A DNA stretch of 64,000 nt from Nitrosospira sp. (GTDB taxonomy: Bacteria > Pseudomonadota > Gammaproteobacteria > Burkholderiales > Nitrosomonadaceae). The translations under genes and the position numbers were made by a program. Below, one piece after another: positions 30,084-39,984 of this stretch (positions within the stretch are counted from its first letter, which is position 1; every line of letters starts with the position of its first letter). The stretch is taken from NCBI GenBank assembly GCA_013821425.1, contig JACDGV010000008.1:1-64000 (forward strand), given 5' to 3'. Below the pieces are notes generated by a model. The model had not been told where the DNA came from and did no database searches. It saw nothing but the letters and a program-made list of their open reading frames with translations.

Positions 30084-30575
30084 TTACCTCACCCGACCGG
30101 AATCCAACCGAACGGTTTGGGGGTCTGTATAGGGCGTGTCATCGTAGGGTATGTCCGGTGAGTCCGCAGGTTCTGTGTAAGGCTTCGCGCCGTAATAGGA
30201 GTGGACCGTGCTTTGCCAGGCTGGGTCCGCCATATCTGGCCAGTCATCGTTATCGAACCCCGGTGCAGATTCGAGGCGCGCCTTATCCACGTTGAGTATG
30301 AAGCGCTCGTTCCGAGTATCCAGCTTGAGCACGTTCCATGGCACAGCAAAAAGCTTGTCGCCCATACCCATCAGTCCGCCGTAGGATAGCACCGCATATG
30401 CAACTTTGCCGTTGTTCATGTCCAGCATGATGTCCTTGATATCGCCAAGGTCTACTCCCTCACTATTGTAAACATCGTTGCCAATAAGAGTGTCGGCACC
30501 CATCACATGGGGTCCCGGCCCCTTCTCGTCGTACCGTTTGTACATGCCGTAGATATCTCGATCGAGGTAACTCAT
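30084..30575 (-). CDS. PRC-barrel domain protein
   Basis: 163 aa with a PRC-barrel core (VMGADTLIGNDVYNSEGVDLGDIKDIMLDMNNGKVAYAVLSYGG) at about residues 22-75 and an acidic, Pro-rich C-terminus (PDIPYDDTPYTDPQT). The barrel is an adaptor fold found in RimM and photosynthetic reaction-centre H subunits; stand-alone versions are often stress-linked and of unknown role. The ATG at 30575 follows AGGAGAT. It is 228 bases upstream of the fusion gene on the same strand. Confidence 0.85.
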   Translation of the reverse strand: MSYLDRDIYGMYKRYDEKGPGPHVMGADTLIGNDVYNSEGVDLGDIKDIMLDMNNGKVAYAVLSYGGLMGMGDKLFAVPWNVLKLDTRNERFILNVDKARLESAPGFDNDDWPDMADPAWQSTVHSYYGAKPYTEPADSPDIPYDDTPYTDPQTVRLDSGRVR

Positions 30576-31349
30576 GTTTATCTCCTAATGATAAATTCGA
30601 TAATCGTTGACGGTATCGATGCAGGCGCTGTCATTGCAAGGATAAAGAGCGGAGTTGACGTGATCCGTTCGGTAACCCACACACGACCAGCGCCTTCACG
30701 ATTTACAACCTGCTCTGGCAGCTTACGTGACTGCACTGGTCCTGATCTTGAAGTATATTGAAACTCCGCAGTCCGAAAGAAGAGGCGTGCGCTTCTCTTC
30801 GCTCACAGCTCAATAAAAGAAGGGCAATTCAACAGCTTCTCTATGGCTGGCGGTGCGAGGACGGCGGGCAACGCTCTAGTCAGACAGCCAAGTGTGCGAC
30901 CCATCACCTTGGTGTGGGCATTGATTTTTTTGCCGCACCGCGGGCGCACGGAGGATGGGCGATAATCGGCTGGAAGCCGCGGTCCTTGTTGCCCTGGCCC
31001 GTTACTCTTGTCAAATCGTGCTCTTCAAGCCGATCCGAGGCAAACGCGTTGGTGTTGCACGACGCCAGATCCTCCTGGGACCGAGGGACCTCGATAAGTT
31101 TTAATGCAGCAGATCCCCTTACCGTCGGCCTGGTCCAAGGCCGGTGCGAGGTCTGGGCTGCTGCATCCCTAAGGTCTATCGTCACTCTGTCTGCGGGTAT
31201 GTGTGCGGTATCGCACAGATTGATTGGTTGCAAAGGAAATAATAGGAGCCGCAAAACACATGCCAATATACTCCGGTCCTATTATTCACTGAGGCCGACC
31301 TTGGAATAAGCTTCAAGTACGAGCGTCGCTTTTTAGCGATTGAACAGCC
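30576..31349. other. Gene-poor region between PRC-barrel gene and a zinc-ribbon-like gene
   Basis: About 770 bases. Frames of 183 aa (plus) and 120 aa (minus) overlap here, but neither has a ribosome binding site, a recognisable domain, or normal composition, so neither is called. The promoter of the PRC-barrel gene should lie near 30580-30650. Confidence 0.4.
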
Positions 31350-31577
31350 ATGGCTCTTTATCAAGACAATAGTTTTCTTATTCAATCCCGACATCCTTAT
31401 TTCAATACAAGGATTGCCCCAGGTACAATTGTCTCCGTCTCGGGAATCTACAGATGCAAAGGCTGTGGGCAGGAAATAGCACTTGCGGAGAGTCAGGCAC
31501 TACCGACTCAGAAGCAGCACCAGCACAGATTCGAGTTGGGTCCCTCAAGCTGGGAGCTTATCGTTCTGGTCTGTTAG
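31350..31577 (+). CDS. Small CxxC zinc-ribbon-like protein
   Basis: 75 aa. The centre YRCKGCGQEIALAESQALPT has a CxxC as in small zinc ribbons and the tail ends SSWELIVLV. I recall a family of ~70-aa proteobacterial proteins with the same plan (MALYQDNSFL start, GIYRCxGCGxEI, LPxQxHHQH), sometimes labelled protein L; function unknown. The TAG stop is immediately followed by GGAAGCCC, the start of a dispersed repeat arm, as for other genuine genes in this window, which supports the frame. Confidence 0.6.
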   Translation: MALYQDNSFLIQSRHPYFNTRIAPGTIVSVSGIYRCKGCGQEIALAESQALPTQKQHQHRFELGPSSWELIVLVC

Positions 31578-31916
31578 GGAAGCCCCGCACAGATACGAGC
31601 AGCCTGTGGGCAATGCGGGTTGGCACGTCCCTGGCTAATCACGGCATACGCTAATTTCATAGCACATTGAATTTACTCCGGACTGCCGATGTGCCTCTGG
31701 ACATCGGAGTGACGTATCCCGCTGCCCTGCAGTAGCGACTGGCACTAAACTGTAGTGCGGGCCGGCCGGTGCGGCGGACGCCCGGATCAGCCGGCGAGTG
31801 CGAACCCGACCGTCAGCGGCGGTTATCCTTTAGTTGGGGGCAGGCAGAACTAGAAAAATCCTCGACGCCTAAACCAACTATTCCACTCTTGTTGATATTC
31901 AACTAACTATTGGTTT
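31578..31916. other. Intergenic region with a degenerate repeat arm
   Basis: Begins with GGAAGCCCCGCACAGAT (31578-31594), a diverged copy of the dispersed repeat arm. The rest, up to the tRNA gene, shows no gene. Confidence 0.45.
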
Positions 31917-31993
31917 TGGCGCGCCCAACACGATTCGAACGTGTGACCCCCGCCTTCGGAGGGCGGTACTCTATCCATCTGAGCTATGGGCGC
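31917..31993 (-). tRNA. tRNA-Arg, anticodon CCG
   Basis: On the minus strand GCGCCCA...TGGGCGC forms the acceptor stem, with a D arm (GCTCAGATGGATAGAGT), anticodon arm CCGCC-CTCCGAA-GGCGG giving anticodon CCG, and T arm CACACGTTCGAATCGTGT. CCA is encoded at 31919-31917. It reads CGG codons. Confidence 0.95.
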
Positions 31994-32126
31994 GAATATG
32001 GGGAATTTTCCTGATTAGCTGATAGGATAGCGTTTTTTGGGTTCCCCGTCCAACGCAAACAGATCACGCTTTTGCTTCATCAAGCGTGAATCGATACAAT
32101 AACCACTTTTTTCTTGGGGAGTAATC

Positions 32127-32672
32127 GTGAGCGGCAGCGAAGACGAAGGCCATTCCTCGGCTATCAGGACACCGGCGCAATTGATTGCGGTCGTTATAGC
32201 CGCTTTTGCATTTCCGGTTGTAATTATTTTGCTGGTGGCACAACTGGTCACCGGTGACAGACCGATAGATCAGAACAGTCCCGTTTATTCGGACGAAGCC
32301 GTGGCAAAGCGCCTGAAACCGGTAGGCGAACTGGTAGTGGCAAGCGATTCTTTACTGGCCGGGGCGCAGCTTGCAGAGGGAGCCGGCGAGCCGGCGGCTT
32401 CGGCACCTCTGACGGATACAGATTCAGGAGAAGACAGGATTAAGGCGATCTATACCGCAAGTTGTGCCGCCTGCCACACCACGGGCGCCGCAGGCGCTCC
32501 CAAGCTCGGCGACAAATTGGAGTGGGCATCGCGCATCAATGCCGGCAGCGACGTCCTCTATGAAAGCGCCCTGAAAGGCAAGAACGCGATGCCCCCCAAA
32601 GGCGGTAATGCCAGCCTGTCCGACTCCGACGTGAAGGCAGCAGTGGATTATATGGTGAGCCAATCAAAATAG
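32127..32672 (+). CDS. Membrane-anchored cytochrome c5-like protein
   Basis: 181 aa from GTG 32127. One N-terminal membrane anchor (LIAVVIAAFAFPVVIILLVAQLV), a Pro/Ala-rich linker, then a class I cytochrome c with CAACH and axial Met in KNAMPPKGGNASLSD, the cytochrome c5 pattern. Probably a periplasmic electron carrier facing the oxidases. It lies alone, 133 bases past the tRNA on the opposite strand. Confidence 0.88.
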   Translation: MSGSEDEGHSSAIRTPAQLIAVVIAAFAFPVVIILLVAQLVTGDRPIDQNSPVYSDEAVAKRLKPVGELVVASDSLLAGAQLAEGAGEPAASAPLTDTDSGEDRIKAIYTASCAACHTTGAAGAPKLGDKLEWASRINAGSDVLYESALKGKNAMPPKGGNASLSDSDVKAAVDYMVSQSK

Positions 32673-32878
32673 TAAACTGAACGTGTAGATAGAAGTCATG
32701 GGCGATAGGAGCCTGTATCGCTCTTGTTTATTGGGATCAGCGTTTATCCGAGAGGAAGTAGGCCATCTCCGTTGTGTGCGACGCGGAGCCCAGTATGCAA
32801 TCAGGCAGTCTCGATTCATCCAGGAGTTTCAAAGGATGGGAAGATCGCATAACCTTTCGAATTCTGGCTCCTGAAAAT

Positions 32879-33706
32879 ATGGCGACGTTCGCGATCGGTG
32901 ATCTGCAAGGCTGTTATGAGGAATTCAGAGCGCTTCTGGACCTGATTCACTTTGACCGTACGAAGGACAGGCTGTGGCTCGCAGGGGATCTTGTCAACCG
33001 GGGCCCCGACTCGCTGCCGATATTGCGGTTTGTCCGAGACCTAAGTGACGCCGTAACAGTTGTGTTGGGAAATCATGATCTCCATCTGCTCATGATTGGC
33101 GCAGGATGCGCCCGCTTGCATCGGAGTGATACGCTGCAGGATATACTCGGAGCGCCTGACAGGGGCGAACTGCTCGATTGGTTGCGGCAACAGAAGCTGC
33201 TTCACGTGGATGGTAATTATGTCATGGTGCACGCGGGCTTATTGCCGTCATGGGGTATCATGCAAGCCGCCCAACTAGCGAGAGAAGTCGAGGCCGTGTT
33301 GCGGAGCAATGACTTTCAGGCGTTCTGCTCGCACATGTATGGGGACCTGCCAGACCGCTGGGATGACAAGCTCACGGGTTATGAGCGCTTGCGCGTGGTC
33401 ATTAACGCCTTGACACGCATGCGTGTGTGCACGCCCGACGGGAGAATGGATTTCTCCCATAAGGGGTTGCTCAAGGATACACCCGCGGGTTTCCTCCCTT
33501 GGTTCGAGGCACCATCGCGTGCCAGCCGGGACGCCACCGTCATCTGCGGGCACTGGTCCGCGCTGGGTCTGGAAATCAGAAGCAATCTGATAGCGCTGGA
33601 CACCGGTTGCTTTTGGGGAGGGAAGCTTACTGCTGTTCGTCTTGAGGACCGGGAGGTGTTCGAGGTGACTTGTGCGGCACGGGGAGAGACAAGGCAAGGG
33701 CAATAG
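32879..33706 (+). CDS. apaH: Bis(5'-nucleosyl)-tetraphosphatase, symmetrical
   Basis: Hydrolyses Ap4A to two ADP, limiting stress dinucleotides. From the ATG at 32879 (MATFAIGDLQGCYEEF) it has 275 aa, matching E. coli ApaH (~280); the frame is open back to 32774 but the extra residues are not family-like. Metallophosphatase motifs: GDLQGC, GDLVNRGPDS, LGNHDLHLL, MVHAGLLPSW, and CGHWSALG. The last 80 bases overlap the end of the convergent acyltransferase gene. Confidence 0.95.
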   Translation: MATFAIGDLQGCYEEFRALLDLIHFDRTKDRLWLAGDLVNRGPDSLPILRFVRDLSDAVTVVLGNHDLHLLMIGAGCARLHRSDTLQDILGAPDRGELLDWLRQQKLLHVDGNYVMVHAGLLPSWGIMQAAQLAREVEAVLRSNDFQAFCSHMYGDLPDRWDDKLTGYERLRVVINALTRMRVCTPDGRMDFSHKGLLKDTPAGFLPWFEAPSRASRDATVICGHWSALGLEIRSNLIALDTGCFWGGKLTAVRLEDREVFEVTCAARGETRQGQ

Positions 33707-34442
33707 CCTGTTCCGCAGCACGCGCGAGCTCTCGTCGGTTCTTGCCGCTACTGCTTATCGGGTCGGCAAATATCAGTTCTACATCAATGCGGCGCTGCCT
33801 CAATATTCGCCCCAGGGATACAGTCAGCGGAATTTCCACATAGGGGGCAGCCGTGCTAAGCTTTCCGGTAACGTCGGTATATCGTATCGCCACAGGGTAC
33901 AGCATGGCTGCGACCGTTACCGCCGGTTGCAGCAGGGAGGCATGAAAATGTTTCAGCGCCGTGCCATCACTGGTGGTGCCTTCCGGGAACACCGCGACCC
34001 GGTCTCCGATCATTAGCGCTTCGCTGATGCGGTCGTTTATCCGGGCGGTGTCGCTACGCTTTGAGCGCTCAATGAATAGTGTTCCCGCGTTCCGGCTCAA
34101 CCAGCCCAATAAGGGCCAGCCGCGGATTTCGGCTTTGGCCACGAAGCGCGCGGGGCATACCGTTATGAGGGAGTATACGTCCAGCCAGGAAACATGATTA
34201 GCGGCCAGCATCGCCCGCTGTATTTCTGCGGAGGGGGGCGTGCCGCGATAGCGTAACCTTATGTTTAAAATTGAAAGAAGGCGTGCCGACCAGTTCCGAG
34301 CCATGCGCCTTTGTCCTGGCTGGGCGAGATGGGGATAAATCGCGGATTGAGCTAGCCCGGAAAAGACATGCAGCACGAAGCGGATGGTGCGAACAGTCCG
34401 TGTCAGACGGCTGGTAGGGGTGCTGCTAGTGACGTTTCGCAT
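33627..34442 (-). CDS. 1-acyl-sn-glycerol-3-phosphate acyltransferase (PlsC family)
   Basis: Membrane-associated acyltransferase of phospholipid synthesis, 271 aa. The HX4D motif is NHVSWLD and the glycerophosphate-binding motif is VFPEGTTSDG, with IERSKRSDTARINDRI between them. One N-terminal hydrophobic segment. It could make phosphatidate or act on another lysolipid (e.g. ornithine lipid); sequence alone does not decide. It converges with apaH and shares 80 bases of its 3' end with it. Confidence 0.87.
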   Translation of the reverse strand: MRNVTSSTPTSRLTRTVRTIRFVLHVFSGLAQSAIYPHLAQPGQRRMARNWSARLLSILNIRLRYRGTPPSAEIQRAMLAANHVSWLDVYSLITVCPARFVAKAEIRGWPLLGWLSRNAGTLFIERSKRSDTARINDRISEALMIGDRVAVFPEGTTSDGTALKHFHASLLQPAVTVAAMLYPVAIRYTDVTGKLSTAAPYVEIPLTVSLGRILRQRRIDVELIFADPISSSGKNRRELARAAEQAIALALSLPVPHKSPRTPPGPQDEQQ

Positions 34443-34509
34443 GACCCTCCATATTATCGTTCAAATGACCATGGCCTGATCGGAAAGCCAAGCTCGGGAT
34501 CTGTTGCCC

Positions 34510-34528
34510 CGGCCCTCCGCAGGCTTCC
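34510..34528. repeat. Remnant of a dispersed repeat arm after the SlyB-like gene
   Basis: On the minus strand GGAAGCC then TGCGGAGGG, immediately after the TAG stop of the lipoprotein gene. It looks like the family arm with the middle deleted (core GGAAGCCCTGAACAAGTCC followed by TCCGCGG). Confidence 0.4.
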
Positions 34529-34990
34529 CTAGTGGGAAACGCGCGAAACTCCACCTCCCCCTAGGATTCTCACCCGCTCGCCCGGCTTGAATTCCTCGTC
34601 AGCTTCCTGTGTTATCGATACCAGAGAACCATTATCCAGTTTGACGGTTATTTCCAGTCCCTTTCTACCGGTAACCCCTTGTTCCATCGCTTGACCCACA
34701 AGACCGCCCCCGACTGCGCCGAGGACAGCGCCGATAGCGCCGAGCTTGCCGTGTGAAACGGTGCTGCCGCCGATACCGCCGGCGATACCGCCTGCCGCTG
34801 CCCCGATGCCGCTACGGGTGCCTTCGATCTTTACTTCCCGCACACTTTCCACGACGCCAGTGCGTACGCTCTGCTCCTGCCGGGCTTGACCGCGAGTGTA
34901 GTCGCTACCCGAGGATCCCCCCGCGCATCCCGTCAAAATGATGACAGGCGAGCATATCAGCATGATCGTAGTGAAATTCGTCCAATTCAT
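34529..34990 (-). CDS. Glycine-zipper outer-membrane lipoprotein (SlyB-like)
   Basis: 153 aa from the ATG at 34990. Signal peptide with lipobox LTGC at about residues 19-22, then a glycine zipper (GIGAAAGGIAGGIGG, GAIGAVLGAVGGGLVG) typical of the SlyB/17-kDa antigen family, and a C-terminal beta domain (LEITVKLDNGSLVSITQEAD). Such proteins stabilise the outer membrane. The TAG stop runs directly into GGAAGCC of a dispersed-repeat remnant (34510-34528). It lies 10 bases after the kinase gene on the same strand. Confidence 0.85.
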   Translation of the reverse strand: MNWTNFTTIMLICSPVIILTGCAGGSSGSDYTRGQARQEQSVRTGVVESVREVKIEGTRSGIGAAAGGIAGGIGGSTVSHGKLGAIGAVLGAVGGGLVGQAMEQGVTGRKGLEITVKLDNGSLVSITQEADEEFKPGERVRILGGGGVSRVSH

Positions 34991-35000
34991 AGCGCCCTCA

Positions 35001-35936
35001 CTAAAGAATGCGGCTGCCGAAAATGTCAAAATATCGCTGGTCTATTTCGTCCCGGGTAAAACTGTGGTTCTGCCCCCCACGCTGGGCAATCTTGAGCGCG
35101 CCCATAAGGGATCCGAGCTGTCCTGCACTACGCCAATCCATCTCGTGAGTGATCCCGTATAGCATCCCTGCACGATAGGCATCGCCACACCCTGTCGGAT
35201 CAATCAGTTTGCCGGCGTCGACCGCGGGGATTTCAACCCGTTGGCCGCTCGAATATACTACTGATCCTTCTGCGCCTTTTGTGACAATCAGGGCCCGCAC
35301 AAGTTTCGCCATCGCTTCCAGCGTAAGCCCGGTACGTTCATGCAGCAATTGGCCCTCATAGTCATTAACAGCGATGTAATCCGCCTTGTGGATAAAATCC
35401 AGTAATTCCTCGCCATTAAACATCGGCAGCCCCTGGCCAGGGTCAAACATGAAGGGAATGCCCGCCTCATAAAACTCGCGCGCATGCTGCACCATGCCTT
35501 CTCGTCCATCCGGAGCAACGATACCAAGGGACACATCTTTCGCCTCGGAAACGTGGTTTTCGTGGGAGTGGTTCATTGCCCCCGGATGAAAGGCCGTAAT
35601 CTGGTTATCAGCGAGATCGGTAGTTATGAATGCCTGGGCGGTAAAGGTACCCGATATCTGGCGTATGTAATTTTGAGCAAGGCCGAGATTCTTGAGGCGG
35701 CTCGCGTATGGTTGGTAGTCGTCTCCCACGGCGGCCATGATCAGCGGGTCGCCTCCGATCATCTGCAAATTATAAGCAATATTGCCGGCGCAGCCACCGA
35801 ACTCCCGGCGCATATCCGGGACCAGAAAAGCGACGTTAAGAATATGAATCTTTTCCGGAAGAATGTGATTCTTGAAGTGATCCCTGAATACCATGATGGT
35901 ATCGTAGGCGATCGAACCGCAAATCAGTGTATGCAT
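35001..35936 (-). CDS. PfkB-family kinase (adenosine-kinase-like)
   Basis: 311-aa carbohydrate/nucleoside kinase. PfkB motif 1 is in EFGGCAGNIAYNLQMIGGDP; motif 2 with the catalytic Asp is DPTGCGDAYRAG; the ATP site VTKGAEGSVVY precedes it. The start MHTLICGSIAYDTIMVF matches betaproteobacterial proteins usually annotated as adenosine kinase or carbohydrate kinase, and this is the best guess. No other kinase substrate can be read from the sequence. It is co-directional with the SlyB-like gene downstream and gcvPB upstream (54 bases). Confidence 0.85.
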   Translation of the reverse strand: MHTLICGSIAYDTIMVFRDHFKNHILPEKIHILNVAFLVPDMRREFGGCAGNIAYNLQMIGGDPLIMAAVGDDYQPYASRLKNLGLAQNYIRQISGTFTAQAFITTDLADNQITAFHPGAMNHSHENHVSEAKDVSLGIVAPDGREGMVQHAREFYEAGIPFMFDPGQGLPMFNGEELLDFIHKADYIAVNDYEGQLLHERTGLTLEAMAKLVRALIVTKGAEGSVVYSSGQRVEIPAVDAGKLIDPTGCGDAYRAGMLYGITHEMDWRSAGQLGSLMGALKIAQRGGQNHSFTRDEIDQRYFDIFGSRIL

Positions 35937-35990
35937 GTATGTCGAGGATGGCGGGTAGAAGGATAATTTCCCATAGCCCTTGATCAGGGC

Positions 35991-37439
35991 TTAAGCTTGC
36001 TTCCAGACTAAATCCAATTCCCGTGCCGCCTTCACGTCGTCCAGCTTGCGCACCGGGGTCGTATGAGGCGCATTTTTTACCAGCTCTGGCTGATTATGCG
36101 CTTCTTCGAGGATTTCCTTCATGGATGCGACAAAAGCATCAAGCGTTTCCCTGGATTCGGTTTCGGCCGGTTCAATGAGCAGGCATTCCGGCACCAGAAG
36201 AGGAAAATAGGTAGTAGGGGCATGGTAGCCCTTATCCAGCAGCCGCTTTGCCAGGTTCATGGCGGTTATCCCCGTTTTTTCCTTCAAGTCCTTCAGCGTA
36301 ACGATAAACTCGTGGCTGGCACGGCGGCTTGGATAGGCGATTTCAAATCCTGCCTTGCTCAGTTCCGCCATCAGGTAATTGGCGTTGAGGGCCGCGAACT
36401 CGGCCACGCGATGCATGCCCTCCGCCCCCAGCAGGCGTACGTAGACATAAGCTCGGAGCAGGACGCCGGCGTTGCCCATGTGCGCCGAAAGCCTGCCAAT
36501 GGACTTTGGCATATCCTTTTCCGTCAACCAGCGATATTTCCCTTGTTCCGCCGCTACTATCGGCACCGGCATAAATGGCAATAAACGTTCGGCGACGCCT
36601 ACCGGGGCAGAGCCCGGACCGCCGCCGCCATGGGGAGTTGAAAAAGTCTTGTGCAAGTTGATGTGTATGACATCGAAACCCATATCGCCAGGCTTCACCT
36701 TCCCCAGTATGGCGTTCAGGTTGGCGCCGTCGTAATATAGCAAACCGCCTGCCTGATGCACAATCTTGCTCATTTCGGCCACATTCTTTTCGAACACGCC
36801 GAGTGTCGAGGGATTGGTCAGCATTAATCCCGCCGTGCGGGGTCCGACCGCTGCCTTCAGGGCCTCCATGTCCACATCGCCTTCCTTGTCGGTGGCTATC
36901 TCCACTACCTTGTATCCGCACATCACCGCAGTCGCAGGGTTGGTGCCGTGAGCCGCATCAGGCACGATGATTTCGGTGCGCGGTGAGTCCCCGCGCGACT
37001 CGTGATATGCTTTTATCATCGCAATGCCAATCAACTCCCCCTGCGCTCCTGCCATCGGGGTGAGGCTGACTCCCGCCATACCCGTGACTTCCTTCAGTAT
37101 TTCCTGCAGCTCGTACATGCATGCGAGAAAACCCTGACCGGTGCTCTCGGGCGACCGGGGGTGCCGCGCGAGAAACTGAGGCAGCATTGCCAGGGAATTG
37201 CATGCCCGGGGGTTGTACTTCATCGTGCAGGAGCCAAGCGGATAGAATTGCGTATCTATGGAAAAATTCTTTTGCGACAGGAGGGTGTAATGACGCACCG
37301 CATCCATCTCGGATACTTCCGGCAGCAAGGGCGGTACTTTACGCACCAGGTTCGCAGGAATGCCCGTCATTTCCGGGGGGGTCGACGGAGACTGGGAATA
37401 ATTGCGGCGTCCGGGGCGGGAGTGTTCAAATATCAACAT
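35991..37439 (-). CDS. gcvPB: Glycine dehydrogenase (decarboxylating) subunit 2
   Basis: C-terminal half of the two-part P-protein of the glycine cleavage system; decarboxylates glycine using PLP and passes the aminomethyl group to GcvH. 482 aa. The PLP-binding lysine is in [17 protein letters not shown]; other marks are [13 protein letters not shown] and [10 protein letters not shown]. It lies after gcvPA but separated from it by tpx, an unusual insertion. Same strand as the rest of the gcv run. Confidence 0.96.
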   Translation of the reverse strand: MLIFEHSRPGRRNYSQSPSTPPEMTGIPANLVRKVPPLLPEVSEMDAVRHYTLLSQKNFSIDTQFYPLGSCTMKYNPRACNSLAMLPQFLARHPRSPESTGQGFLACMYELQEILKEVTGMAGVSLTPMAGAQGELIGIAMIKAYHESRGDSPRTEIIVPDAAHGTNPATAVMCGYKVVEIATDKEGDVDMEALKAAVGPRTAGLMLTNPSTLGVFEKNVAEMSKIVHQAGGLLYYDGANLNAILGKVKPGDMGFDVIHINLHKTFSTPHGGGGPGSAPVGVAERLLPFMPVPIVAAEQGKYRWLTEKDMPKSIGRLSAHMGNAGVLLRAYVYVRLLGAEGMHRVAEFAALNANYLMAELSKAGFEIAYPSRRASHEFIVTLKDLKEKTGITAMNLAKRLLDKGYHAPTTYFPLLVPECLLIEPAETESRETLDAFVASMKEILEEAHNQPELVKNAPHTTPVRKLDDVKAARELDLVWKQA

Positions 37440-37508
37440 TTATGAAATCCGGGTCGTGCGGTAAGGTTAAAAAAAAGAAAAAACGTTTCCATGCTTCAAG
37501 TTCCCCGG

Positions 37509-37564
37509 CATTCTCTTCGCGTGGGACTTCATTCTCTTCGCGTGGGACTTGTTCACAGCTTTCC
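37509..37564. repeat. 21-bp tandem repeat plus dispersed repeat arm after tpx
   Basis: CATTCTCTTCGCGTGGGACTT occurs twice head to tail (37509-37529 and 37530-37550). The second copy runs into GGACTTGTTCACAGCTTTCC (37545-37564), a family arm whose outer end touches the TAA stop of tpx on the minus strand. A slippage duplication of the inner part of an arm would explain it. Confidence 0.75.
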
Positions 37565-38059
37565 TTACTGCAAAGCAGCCAAAACGGCTTCATAGTCAGG
37601 CTCATCCTTGATTTCAGGCACGAGTTCGGCATGGATAATCCTGTCGTTTTCATCCAGTACCAGGACGGCGCGGGCGGTTATGCCGGCGAGAGGACCGTCG
37701 GTAATGGCAACGCCATAGTTTTTCATGAACTCGGCCCCTCGCATGGTCGAAAGTGTCACGACCTTGTCCAATCCTTCAATGTCGCAAAAGCGGCTCATGG
37801 CAAAGGGCAGGTCCGCGGCGATGATCAGCACAACCGTATTATCCATGTTACTGGCTTTCTCGTTGAACTTGCGGGTAGACGTCGCACAGACCGGAGTATC
37901 GAGACTGGGCACGATATTGAGCACTTTTTTCTTGCCGGCAAAATCGGCCAGCGTGACCTCCTTCAAATCCCGGTTGACCAGTGAGAACTCCGGCGCCTTG
38001 TCACCCACTTTCGGGAAGGCGCCTTCAACTTTGATGGGATTGCCGGCTAGAGTGACCAT
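37565..38059 (-). CDS. tpx: Thiol peroxidase (atypical 2-Cys peroxiredoxin)
   Basis: Reduces peroxides using thioredoxin. 164 aa, usual length. Peroxidatic Cys in [15 protein letters not shown] (residue 60) and resolving Cys in [13 protein letters not shown] (about residue 94), as in Tpx. The start [25 protein letters not shown] is canonical; an AAGGAGAA site precedes it. It sits between gcvPA and gcvPB on the same strand, 53 bases after gcvPA. Its TAA stop abuts a dispersed repeat. Confidence 0.96.
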   Translation of the reverse strand: MVTLAGNPIKVEGAFPKVGDKAPEFSLVNRDLKEVTLADFAGKKKVLNIVPSLDTPVCATSTRKFNEKASNMDNTVVLIIAADLPFAMSRFCDIEGLDKVVTLSTMRGAEFMKNYGVAITDGPLAGITARAVLVLDENDRIIHAELVPEIKDEPDYEAVLAALQ

Positions 38060-38112
38060 GCTATTCTCCTTAATTTACAGGTAATACGGTTTTTGGAGGG
38101 AAATGCGGTAAC

Positions 38113-39474
38113 TTACTTTCCAGTTGCGAGGACCGTTCCGAGATGCTCGGTGTAATTTTCCAGGTCGGCCGAAGTTTTCGTCTCGGTCGCGCATACCAGC
38201 ATTGCAATGCCGAGTTCCGGATAATAGTCGTCAAGGTTGAGCCCGCCGAGCAGCCGCCGGGTTTTAAGCGCGTTTAATACATCTTCGGTTGGTGCCGGCA
38301 GCGAAACCACTGCTTCGTGAAATACCGGCCCGTTAAAGACTCGTTTCACGCCCTCATGGGTTTCCAGCTTTTGCAGCAGGGCCAAGGCGTTTGCGTGGCA
38401 CTGCGCGGCGATCCGGCGCAGGCCTTCCGGTCCTGTCAAGGCCATGTATATTGTCGCCGCAGTGACCATCAAGCCTTGATTGGTACAGATATTGGAGGTA
38501 GCCTTGGAACGGCGGATATGCTGTTCACGTGCTTGAAGCGTAAGCACAAAGCCGGGTTTGCCATCCTGATCGGTAGTGCGGCCAATAATGCGTCCCGGCA
38601 TCTGACGCACGAGGGCCTGCTTGCAGGCCATGAAACCAAAATAGGGGCCGCCGCTCGAAAGGGGAATCCCCAGGGGTTGTCCCTCACCAACAGCGACATC
38701 CGCGCCTTTTGTCCCCCATTCGCCAGGAGGGACAAGGATTGCCAGTGCCATGGGGTTGACCACCGCGATAGCCAATGCGTTTCTGCTCTGCGCCCAATCG
38801 GTGAGTGCATCGACATCCTCGAGCACGCCAAAAAAATTGGGCTGGGGAATCACGAGTGCCGCGAAATCGTCTTTGGCAAACTCATCCAGAGCGTCGACCG
38901 GGGTTTGGCCTGACTGCTTGCAGTAGGGTACTTCAATTACATCAATGCCCTGATTCCGGACAATGGCGCGCACAACGCTACGATAGACAGGATGAACGGT
39001 TGCCGGAACCAGAATCCGGCGCGAGGACTTATGGGCGCGCACCGCCATCAACGCCGCTTCTGCGAGGGCAGATGCGCCGTCGTACATGCTGGCATTGGAT
39101 ACGTCCATTCCAGTCAGCGATGCCATCATGGTCTGATATTCATAAAGCAGTTGCAGCGTACCCTGGCTGGCTTCGGCCTGATACGGGGTATAGGAAGAAT
39201 AAAACTCGCCGCGGGTGGTTATCTGCCATACCGCAGCGGGAATATGGTGTTCGTAAGCGCCCGCGCCAATGAAATTGAGGTAGCGTCCATCCACCTCGGC
39301 TCGTTCCAGCATCAACCGCGTGATGTCCATTTCACTCATGCCTGGCGGAACCTGTTTCAGGCCTGCGCTGATCAGGGCCGGAGGAATCTCATCGAATAGA
39401 TCATCAATGGAATTTGCGCCAATGCTTGCTAGCATTGCCTGGATATCTTCGTCAGTGTGAGGAATGAACGGCAT
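38113..39474 (-). CDS. gcvPA: Glycine dehydrogenase (decarboxylating) subunit 1
   Basis: N-terminal half of the split P-protein, 453 aa. Family segments: [52 protein letters not shown], and [18 protein letters not shown]. It forms the active heteromer with GcvPB. Gene order on the minus strand is gcvT, gcvH, gcvPA, tpx, gcvPB. Confidence 0.96.
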   Translation of the reverse strand: MPFIPHTDEDIQAMLASIGANSIDDLFDEIPPALISAGLKQVPPGMSEMDITRLMLERAEVDGRYLNFIGAGAYEHHIPAAVWQITTRGEFYSSYTPYQAEASQGTLQLLYEYQTMMASLTGMDVSNASMYDGASALAEAALMAVRAHKSSRRILVPATVHPVYRSVVRAIVRNQGIDVIEVPYCKQSGQTPVDALDEFAKDDFAALVIPQPNFFGVLEDVDALTDWAQSRNALAIAVVNPMALAILVPPGEWGTKGADVAVGEGQPLGIPLSSGGPYFGFMACKQALVRQMPGRIIGRTTDQDGKPGFVLTLQAREQHIRRSKATSNICTNQGLMVTAATIYMALTGPEGLRRIAAQCHANALALLQKLETHEGVKRVFNGPVFHEAVVSLPAPTEDVLNALKTRRLLGGLNLDDYYPELGIAMLVCATETKTSADLENYTEHLGTVLATGK

Positions 39475-39566
39475 AGTTTGAGCAGAGAATCACAAAGTGA
39501 ACGGTAAAGGGTGAAAAATGCAAGGCGGGTGATGGCGTCCTGGTTCCGGGGTTTACCCAGGCAGCG

Positions 39567-39956
39567 TCAATGGTCTTCACTCTCGCAAATATTTTTATAG
39601 CCCGCCGCGTCGAGCAGCGTACTGCATTCGTCGGCATTATCGGGCTTCAGCTTGAAAAGCCATCCTGAATAGGCATCCTGGTTGATCTTCTCGGGGGCCG
39701 ACTCAAGCTCGGTGTTGACGGCTATTACCTCTCCGGCGACAGGCGCGTATACATCGGCTGCCGCCTTGACCGACTCGACGACAGCACACTCTTCTCCTTT
39801 CTTGAGTTTTCGCCCTATACTCGGGGTTTCCGCAAACACCATGTCGCCAAGCAGCTCTTGCGCGTGCTGGGTAATACCGACAGTCGCGGTCCCATCATCT
39901 TCAAGCCTTACCCATTCGTGGGATTTCGTGTACTTCAAGTTATCTGGAATACTCAT
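39567..39956 (-). CDS. gcvH: Glycine cleavage system H protein
   Basis: Lipoyl carrier protein, 129 aa, that shuttles the aminomethyl group from P to T protein. The lipoyl-lysine motif is [14 protein letters not shown], with the lysine at about residue 65. The start [21 protein letters not shown] is typical. It is 28 bases after gcvT and under the same riboswitch. Confidence 0.97.
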   Translation of the reverse strand: MSIPDNLKYTKSHEWVRLEDDGTATVGITQHAQELLGDMVFAETPSIGRKLKKGEECAVVESVKAAADVYAPVAGEVIAVNTELESAPEKINQDAYSGWLFKLKPDNADECSTLLDAAGYKNICESEDH

Positions 39957-39984
39957 GTTATTGCTCCGGAATTAATGAGGTTTG

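Noticed and set aside
30758-31309. 183-aa plus-strand frame and a 120-aa minus-strand frame (30904-31266) in the same place
   Set aside because: No ribosome site, no domain, odd composition, and both cannot easily be real; left as a gene-poor region.
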